Of a stretch of 64,000 bases of DNA, positions 59,049 through 64,000 are shown piece after piece. The notes beneath the pieces were generated by a model. That model ran no database searches. It was not told the DNA's origin and saw only the letters and a list, made by a program, of their open reading frames with translations. This DNA comes from LMUY01 sp964242925 (GTDB taxonomy: Bacteria > Pseudomonadota > Alphaproteobacteria > Acetobacterales > Acetobacteraceae), in the NCBI GenBank assembly GCA_964242925.1, contig CAXTBW010000003.1:1-64000 (forward strand). The letters run 5' to 3'. The position numbers were made by a program, and so were the translations under genes. The stretch's first letter is position 1. Every line of letters begins with the position of its first letter.

Positions 59049-60159
59049 GATCGAACAGGTTGAAGCGGTTGTCCTGGGGGCCGGCGTGGTCGGCCTGGCA
59101 GTGGCGCGGGCGCTGGCGATGTCTGGCCGCGAGGTGCTGCTGCTGGAGGCGGCGGGCGGCATCGGCACCGTCACGTCGTCGCGCAACAGCGAGGTGGTGC
59201 ATGCCGGTATCTACTATCCGACGGGCAGCCTCAAGGCGCGGCTATGCGTGGCGGGGCGGACCGCGCTGTACGGCTACTGCGCGGACCACGGCGTGCCCAT
59301 CAGCAAGATCGGCAAGCTGATCGTCGCCAGCGACCCGGCGGAATCAGCTCGGCTCGAGGCCATCCAGGTGCAGGCGGCGGCCAATGGCGTGGCGCTGACC
59401 CAACTGAGCGGGGCGGCTGCGCGGGAGATGGAACCGGCGTTGCGGGTCGATTCGGCCCTGCACTCGCCGGAAACGGGGATCATCGACAGCCACGCGCTGA
59501 TGCTGGCCTACCAGGGCGAGATGGAAGAGGCGGGCGGCATGCTGGCGGTGCACTCGCCGCTGGCGGGGGGCGCGGTGGAGGATGACGGCATCCGTCTGCA
59601 GGTGGGCGGCGAGCACCCGATGCAGCTGCACTGCCGGGTGTTGGTGAACGCGGTGGGGCTGCACGCGCCGGACGTGGCGCGCAGCATCTCCGGCATTCCG
59701 TCGCAGAGCATCCCGCGGGCATATCTGTGCAAGGGCAGCTACTATGGGCTGGCCGGACGCGCGCCGTTCAGCCGGTTGATCTACCCGGTGCCGGAGCCGG
59801 GCGGGCTAGGCGTGCACCTGACGTTGGACCTGGGCGGGCAGGCGCGGTTCGGACCGGACGTGGAGTGGGTGGACCACGAGGAGTACGACGTGGATCTGTC
59901 GCGCGCCGCCGGGTTCTACGCCGCGATCCGGCGCTATTGGCCCGGGTTGGCGGATGGCGCGCTGGTGCCGGGCTACGCCGGAATCCGCCCCAAGATCAGC
60001 GGCCCAGGGCAGCCGGCCGCGGACTTCGCGTTGGTGGGCCCGACCACGCATGGCGTGCCCGGCCTGGTGAACCTGTTCGGGATCGAGAGCCCGGGGCTCA
60101 CCGCCTCATTGGCGATCGGCGACGCGGTGCTGCGGCGCCTCGAGGGGGATGAGTCCTGA
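59047..60159 (+). CDS. FAD-dependent oxidoreductase, L-2-hydroxyglutarate oxidase (LhgO)-like
   Basis: A 370-residue DAO-fold enzyme. EAVVLGAGVVGLAVARALAMSGREVLLLE binds FAD, SSRNSEVVHAGIYYPTGSLKARLCVAG and GHPTTHGVPGL-like NLFGIESPGLTASLAIG are shared with LhgO/YgaF and human L2HGDH. It likely oxidises a small L-2-hydroxy acid. ATG 59047 and the divergent gene's ATG share the sequence CATG, leaving no spacer between the two reading frames. Confidence 0.88.
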   Translation: MIEQVEAVVLGAGVVGLAVARALAMSGREVLLLEAAGGIGTVTSSRNSEVVHAGIYYPTGSLKARLCVAGRTALYGYCADHGVPISKIGKLIVASDPAESARLEAIQVQAAANGVALTQLSGAAAREMEPALRVDSALHSPETGIIDSHALMLAYQGEMEEAGGMLAVHSPLAGGAVEDDGIRLQVGGEHPMQLHCRVLVNAVGLHAPDVARSISGIPSQSIPRAYLCKGSYYGLAGRAPFSRLIYPVPEPGGLGVHLTLDLGGQARFGPDVEWVDHEEYDVDLSRAAGFYAAIRRYWPGLADGALVPGYAGIRPKISGPGQPAADFALVGPTTHGVPGLVNLFGIESPGLTASLAIGDAVLRRLEGDES

Positions 60160-60200
60160 TGCCGGTCCGCTGCCACATTCACTGCTGAAGGAGCCGCGCC

Positions 60201-60977
60201 ATGCCGCCCGACGCCTGGGACCCGGCGCTGTATCGCCGCTTCGAAGACCAGCGCACCCGCCCGGCTCGCGACCTGCTCGCGGCCGCGCCATTGGCCGCGG
60301 CGCGGCGCGTGGTGGACCTTGGCTGCGGCCCAGGCAACAGCACCGAACTGCTTGCGCAACGATTTCCGGGCGCCGCCGTGCTGGGGGTGGACACCTCGCA
60401 GTCGATGCTGGCGAGCGCGCGTGAGCGGCTGCCGGGCTGCGATTTCGTGGCCGGCGACATCGCGGACTGGACGCCGGAGCAGCCTCCGGATCTGATCTAC
60501 GCCAACGCCGCGCTGCATTGGGTCCCGGACCACGCGGCGCTGTTCCCGCGGCTGCTCGGGATGCTGGCGCCGGGCGGGGTGCTCGCGGTGCAAATGCCGG
60601 ACAACCGGGAGGAGCCGTCGCACCGGCTGATGCGGGACGTTGCGGCGGCGGGCCCGTGGGCGGCGAAGCTGGCGGATGCGGGCGAGCAGGTGCGCGTGCT
60701 GCCAGCCCGCGCGTACTACGATCTGCTGGCGGGCGCGGGGGCGGCGGTGGAAGTCTGGCGCACCGTGTACCACCATCCGATGGCGTCGGCCGGCGCGATC
60801 GTGGACTGGGTCAAGGGCACGGGGTTGCAGCCGTTCCTGACACGGCTCAGGGCGGACGAGCAGGCGGCGTTCTGCGCGCAATATGAGGCGGCGGTGGCGC
60901 AGGCCTACGCGCCGTGCGCCGACGGGATGCGGCTGTTGCTGTTTCCGCGGCTTTTCGTGGTCGCGACCGTTATGTAA
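60201..60977 (+). CDS. tam: Trans-aconitate 2-methyltransferase-like enzyme
   Basis: A 258-residue class I methyltransferase. AdoMet motif VVDLGCGPGNSTELLAQRFPGA, post-I acidic GVDTSQSMLASAR, and the Tam-type ANAALHWVPDHAALFPRLLGMLAPGG. AAGGAG lies nine bases upstream of the ATG. Tam methylates trans-aconitate, an aconitase inhibitor; the prp methylcitrate genes elsewhere in the window make similar tricarboxylates. Confidence 0.88.
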   Translation: MPPDAWDPALYRRFEDQRTRPARDLLAAAPLAAARRVVDLGCGPGNSTELLAQRFPGAAVLGVDTSQSMLASARERLPGCDFVAGDIADWTPEQPPDLIYANAALHWVPDHAALFPRLLGMLAPGGVLAVQMPDNREEPSHRLMRDVAAAGPWAAKLADAGEQVRVLPARAYYDLLAGAGAAVEVWRTVYHHPMASAGAIVDWVKGTGLQPFLTRLRADEQAAFCAQYEAAVAQAYAPCADGMRLLLFPRLFVVATVM

Positions 60978-60984
60978 CGACTTG

Positions 60985-61002
60985 TCACCTGGGTGTTTTT
61001 TT
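60985..61002 (+). terminator. Weak intrinsic terminator candidate after tam
   Basis: CACC-TG-GGTG (60986-60995) is followed by seven T (60996-61002), the only clear T-tract next to a stop codon in the window. The stem is very short, so the assignment is weak. Confidence 0.3.
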
Positions 61003-61037
61003 GGTTCGGTGTGCGGACGAAATCCAGGAGGTCACGC

Positions 61038-61751
61038 GTGCTGACGAAGCGGTTCGCCCGAGCATCCCATCGCGCCTGCGCCTTGCTGTTGGCCGCGTGT
61101 CTGACCCTGACTGGATGCGCTGCCGGCGCCGTCGCCGATGACCCGTCGCTGAGCCCGGAGGAGAACCAGCTGCGCAAGGCGAACGCGCGCTTCACGCAGA
61201 CGGTGGGCGAGGGCGCGGCGGTCGGCGCGATCGCCGGCGGGCTTGCGGGGGCGTTGCTGGGTGGGCGCAACCGGGTGGCGATGGCGGCGCTCGGCGCAAC
61301 GGCCGGCGGTGCTTTGGGCGCCGGCGCGGGCTTCCTGGTGGCGCGGAACAATGCTGCGCGCACGCACTCGGAAGCGGACTACAACACGGCGATCGACCAG
61401 GCGCAGCAGGACGCGGCGGCGTATCGCACGTCGGCCGACGCGGCGCGTGGGATCGCCAGCAACTGCGTTGCGCAGATCAACGCGCTGGACCGGCAATACC
61501 GCGCGCGGCAAATCACGGCAGCGCAGTTCCGCGCCAGCGTGGCGCACTATCAGAAGGACAATGAATTGCTGCAGGCGCAGGTGACCGGCGCGCAGGACAC
61601 GGCGAACTCGCTGCGCACCATGGGCGCCACCGGCAACACCGCGGGGTCGGCGAACAGCACCGCGGCGGATATCGATGGGTCGCGCCAGTCGTTGGCGAGC
61701 AGCGCCGCCGCGATCAGCCAGGCGCTGTCGCGGGTGCCGCAGGGGGCGTGA
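61038..61751 (+). CDS. Glycine-zipper lipoprotein
   Basis: A 237-residue lipoprotein begun at GTG 61038, set by an ideal ribosome site (CAGGAGG, six to seven bases away). Lipobox LTGC gives lipid-Cys27. Residues about 55-100 are a glycine zipper (GAAVGAIAGGLAGALLGG, GATAGGALGAGAGFLVA), a membrane-inserting pattern. The remainder is helical and Gln/Ala-rich with likely coiled coil (QITAAQFRASVAHYQKDNELLQAQVTGAQ). No enzyme motif. It is coupled to a second lipoprotein, suggesting an envelope complex. Confidence 0.8.
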   Translation: MLTKRFARASHRACALLLAACLTLTGCAAGAVADDPSLSPEENQLRKANARFTQTVGEGAAVGAIAGGLAGALLGGRNRVAMAALGATAGGALGAGAGFLVARNNAARTHSEADYNTAIDQAQQDAAAYRTSADAARGIASNCVAQINALDRQYRARQITAAQFRASVAHYQKDNELLQAQVTGAQDTANSLRTMGATGNTAGSANSTAADIDGSRQSLASSAAAISQALSRVPQGA

Positions 61752-62239
61752 TGGTGCATCGTAGGATTGCCGCGTTGGCCGCGGCTGCTGCATTGGCCGG
61801 CTGCTCCGCGGGCGCCTGCGATCCATCGCAAGCCGGCTTCCTGAGCGGGATCGGTTGCGAGGCGTCGGGCGCCTACACGCAGCGCAACCAGGCGCAGCAG
61901 GCGAGCCTGGCGCAGAGCCGCGCCGCCGCGTTGCAGGAACAGGCCGGCGCGGCCCAGGCGCAGGATGAAGCAACGGGCGCCCAAATGGCGCTGGACGAGC
62001 GGCGGCGGCGGCTGGGCGCGATCGACGCGCAGAACGCGGCGCTGCGGCGTCGGCTGGCGACGTTGCAGGGCAACAACCGGGTCAACCAGGCGCAGCTTGC
62101 GAGCGCGCAGGCGCAGCTGAGCGAGATCAATCGCCGCCGGGCCAGCTTACCCGCAACGCCGGATCCGGCCGCCGTACGCGACCTGGAACGGCAGCAGCAG
62201 AACCTGCAGGCAACGGTGCGGGATTTGGGCAACCTGTAG
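61748..62239 (+). CDS. Small coiled-coil lipoprotein
   Basis: A 163-residue protein (GTG 61748 overlapping the previous stop, or ATG 61751). Signal and lipobox LAGC near residue 19, three further Cys soon after (GACDPS, GIGCEASG), then an uninterrupted Gln/Ala/Arg-rich helix (about 45-163; RRLATLQGNNRVNQAQLASAQAQL). It probably pairs with the upstream lipoprotein. Function unknown. Confidence 0.75.
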   Translation: MMVHRRIAALAAAAALAGCSAGACDPSQAGFLSGIGCEASGAYTQRNQAQQASLAQSRAAALQEQAGAAQAQDEATGAQMALDERRRRLGAIDAQNAALRRRLATLQGNNRVNQAQLASAQAQLSEINRRRASLPATPDPAAVRDLERQQQNLQATVRDLGNL

Positions 62240-62248
62240 CCGTCGTTT

Positions 62249-62276
62249 GCCCCGGCATGACGATGCAGGCCGGGGC
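62249..62276. terminator. Hairpin at lipoprotein/SUMF1 convergent junction
   Basis: Perfect arms GCCCCGGC (62249-62256) and GCCGGGGC (62269-62276) with a 12-base loop, ending exactly at the stop codon of the facing gene. No T-tract. Confidence 0.6.
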
Positions 62277-63818
62277 CTACCGCGGCGGGGGCGCCGAGTT
62301 GGAGGGGACGGCCAGGATGGCGGCGACCACCTCGTCCGTCGCCAGGTGGCGGCCGGTCACTATGGCGGCGACGTGCTTCAACACGATTGGCATGAACGCC
62401 GCCTCCCGCGTGCGGCCGCGGTTGCCGAGTTGGGTCAGCAGCAGCGCGGCCTGCCCATCCACCTGGCTGTGGACCGAGCTGTCCGCCATCTGCCGGATCA
62501 GCCGGCTGTAGCCGTCTGCGGTGCCCGCGATGTAGTAGCGCAGCCGCGCGGCCGCGACATGGTTTTGCCTGTTGAGTTCGGCCTGGCTCGCGACGCCCTC
62601 GGCCACGCGCTCCAGCACCCCCGCGATGTAGTCGGTGGTCCAGATGCTCTGCGCCAGCGTGACGGCGGCCTCGAGTTCGGCGCCGATGGCTGCCTTGGCC
62701 TGGTCATCCCGGTCGCGCTGGCTTGACGACAATGCGTCGGTGATGCGGTCGAGCCCGTCGCGAACTGCGGGGTCGAGCGCCTGGCCTTTGAGCAGCGCGA
62801 TCAGGCGGCGCGGGTCGTCCACCGCCTGAGTGGTGGCGCCCGACACCGCGTCGAAGGCGGCGCGGTCGGCCTCCACGTCGGCCAGGCCGTCGGCGGTGGT
62901 GGCGGACAGCACCACGCGGAAGCCGACTGTCGCCAGCCGGGTCGGGGTGTTGTCGGCGGAATTGTACGGCGGCATCTCGTCGCGCATCGCCGTGTGCAGG
63001 CTGGCGGGGGGCGAAGTGTAGTTGCCGCCGCGCAGCACGACGCCGCCGGCCTGGCCCTGCTCACGGCCGACCCGGTTCAGCCGGTAGGGGCCGAGCATCA
63101 TCTGCGACACGTTGCCCAGCACGTCGTAGAGCCCGAGCGGGTTGGGCAGCAGCAGCCCGACCTGCTGCGGCTTGCCCGCTGTCAGCCTTGTGCCGGCCAT
63201 GGCGTAGCGTTCGATCCCCTCCGGCATGGGCCAGAGCGGGCCCAGGAAGTCCTCGTCGCTGACCTTGGCGCCGCCGCGCGCGGCGTACTCCCACTCGTCC
63301 TCGGTGGGCAGGCGGATGAAACCGAACGAGCCGCCGCGATGCGGCAGCTTGTCGCGCGCGTTGGTCAGCAGCCACGTGGAGTAGCGGGCGCCGAAGTCGA
63401 TCGCCTCGGGCCAGCCGACGGAACTCTGTGCGACGCGGCCGGCCGGGCTGGCGGTGGGGCAGGGCGGTTGCCGCATGGCGGCGAACTGGTCGCGAGTGAC
63501 GTCGTATTTGCCCATCCAGAACAGTTTGTGGCCGGGTTCGCCGAAGGGCGCGGCCAGGTAGGCGCCGCGGGTGAACTCGCTATAGCCGAGGTCGGTGCCA
63601 GCCTGGCCGAGCAGCATGCCGTGGTCGTCCAGCGCGCCCGTGTCGGTCGGCACCTCGACCGGGCGGAACACCATGGCGCCGCCGCACGGCATCGGCAGCA
63701 CTAGGTCGTCGTCGGCGGGGTGCGGGTTGTACAGCCGCGGGTCCCAGTTGGCCGTGGCAGGGGGGGCGGCGTGCGCGGCGTTGGCCAGCAACAGCAGAAT
63801 GGCGGCAAAACGAATCAT
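62277..63818 (-). CDS. Secreted FGE-sulfatase (SUMF1)-fold protein lacking catalytic cysteines
   Basis: A 513-residue protein with a signal peptide (MIRFAAILLLLANAAHA). Residues about 60-315 form a formylglycine-generating-enzyme-like domain: KYDVTRDQFAAM, GWPEAIDFGARYSTWL, FIRLPTEDEWEYAARGG, NPLGLYDVLGNVSQMM, VLRGGNYTSPPASL and VGFRVVL. Active FGE has two Cys in the segment after RGGS; here that segment has none, so it is probably binding or structural rather than a sulfatase activator. A helical C-terminal extension (about 330-513) has no recognised family. Its start overlaps the upstream permease stop (ATGA). Confidence 0.88.
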   Translation of the reverse strand: MIRFAAILLLLANAAHAAPPATANWDPRLYNPHPADDDLVLPMPCGGAMVFRPVEVPTDTGALDDHGMLLGQAGTDLGYSEFTRGAYLAAPFGEPGHKLFWMGKYDVTRDQFAAMRQPPCPTASPAGRVAQSSVGWPEAIDFGARYSTWLLTNARDKLPHRGGSFGFIRLPTEDEWEYAARGGAKVSDEDFLGPLWPMPEGIERYAMAGTRLTAGKPQQVGLLLPNPLGLYDVLGNVSQMMLGPYRLNRVGREQGQAGGVVLRGGNYTSPPASLHTAMRDEMPPYNSADNTPTRLATVGFRVVLSATTADGLADVEADRAAFDAVSGATTQAVDDPRRLIALLKGQALDPAVRDGLDRITDALSSSQRDRDDQAKAAIGAELEAAVTLAQSIWTTDYIAGVLERVAEGVASQAELNRQNHVAAARLRYYIAGTADGYSRLIRQMADSSVHSQVDGQAALLLTQLGNRGRTREAAFMPIVLKHVAAIVTGRHLATDEVVAAILAVPSNSAPPPR

Positions 63819-64000
63819 GCGCTGCTCACTCCCTCCCACGGGGCCACCCGCGCGGCCCGGGCGCCTGCCGCGGCGGCAACGGCGATGGACCCTAGCACCG
63901 TGGCCAGCGCGGCAAGAAACGCCGCCGGCCAGGTGATGCGGCACAACGGGCGGTCCAGTTGCAAGGTCCCGGCGAACAGGACGTTGATCACGGCGGCGGC
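63815..64000 (-). CDS. FtsX-like ABC transporter permease, C-terminal fragment (cut by window end)
   Basis: The minus-strand frame is open from the window edge to TGA 63815-63817, giving the last 61 residues. A hydrophobic helix (WPAAFLAALATVLGSIAVAAA) is followed by ARAARVAPWEGVSSA, the typical end of FtsX/MacB/LolC-type permeases (last membrane helix, then a basic RAAR and a short tail). The stop overlaps the FGE-fold gene start, so the two are co-translated. The rest, and any ATPase partner, lie outside. Confidence 0.7.
   Translation of the reverse strand, partial: AAAVINVLFAGTLQLDRPLCRITWPAAFLAALATVLGSIAVAAAAGARAARVAPWEGVSSA

Noticed and set aside
1..64000. Insertion sequences, prophage genes, tRNA/rRNA genes or att sites
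   Set aside because: No transposase, integrase, phage structural motif or tRNA-like cloverleaf was recognised on either strand.

Overview
The window is a high-GC chromosomal segment from a flagellated alphaproteobacterium. I place it in the Rhodospirillales/Acetobacteraceae neighbourhood. The reasons are the alphaproteobacterial FliX, CheZ and CckA types, a DksA lacking most zinc ligands, a GAAC-N7-GAAC LexA box at recA, a fused transaldolase/glucose-6-phosphate isomerase, and a complete pentose-phosphate operon with gluconokinase. No tRNA, rRNA, CRISPR array, insertion sequence or prophage was recognised, so this looks like core chromosome. Genes are tightly packed, with many ATGA, GTGA and TTGA stop/start overlaps.

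Layout. 1-4.3 kb: end of a family-4 glycosyltransferase, an O-antigen-ligase-like polymerase, a COG0523 metal GTPase coupled to a WD40 protein, and an aldo/keto reductase. 4.6-7.8 kb: glmU-glmS, UDP-GlcNAc supply. 7.8-11.8 kb: a cupin divergent from prpD-prpC, then a Lys/Ala-rich histone-H1-like protein. 11.9-16.5 kb (minus): flgI, flgJ-type and flgN-like genes running on into a glycosyltransferase and otnK-otnC. 16.6-17.6 kb: fliX and dksA. 17.8-21.1 kb (minus): flgF-flgG-flgA-flgH. 21.3-27.7 kb (plus): fliL-fliM-DUF6468-motE-like-cheY-cheZ and a 954-residue secreted AMIN-like/helical-repeat protein. 27.8-29.2 kb: speD-speE behind a structured leader. 29.3-31.0 kb (minus): a small hydrophilic protein, fliP, fliO and an unknown gene. 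31.1-35.9 kb (plus): flgB-flgC-fliE-fliQ-fliR-flhB-cckA. 36.2-37.6 kb: recA translationally coupled to a cytidine-deaminase-like gene.

37.7-43.5 kb: DUF3072, an amidohydrolase, an AtuA pair coupled to zur and birA, then hisF-hisE and a HIT protein. 43.5-54.6 kb (minus): tkt, tal-pgi, gnd, zwf, two HAD phosphatases, pgl, rpiA and gntK, giving nearly the whole oxidative and non-oxidative pentose-phosphate pathway plus gluconate entry. Only ribulose-5-phosphate epimerase is missing. 54.9-57.9 kb: a three-gene phosphorelay (CHASE3 kinase, single-domain regulator, regulator/HisKA_2 kinase). 57.8-61 kb: two flavoproteins with overlapping divergent start codons and a Tam-like methyltransferase. 61-64 kb: two small lipoproteins facing a formylglycine-generating-enzyme-fold protein without catalytic cysteines, coupled to an FtsX-like permease cut by the window edge.

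Regulatory structure seen directly: two consensus sigma-54 (-24/-12) promoters driving flgI and flgF; a LexA-type direct repeat lying over a -35/-10 pair ahead of recA; and inverted repeats at all eight convergent gene junctions, mostly without a T-tract, which look like two-way terminators. Flagellar, chemotaxis and cell-cycle (CckA) genes are interleaved with polyamine synthesis, recA and stringent-response (DksA) genes.
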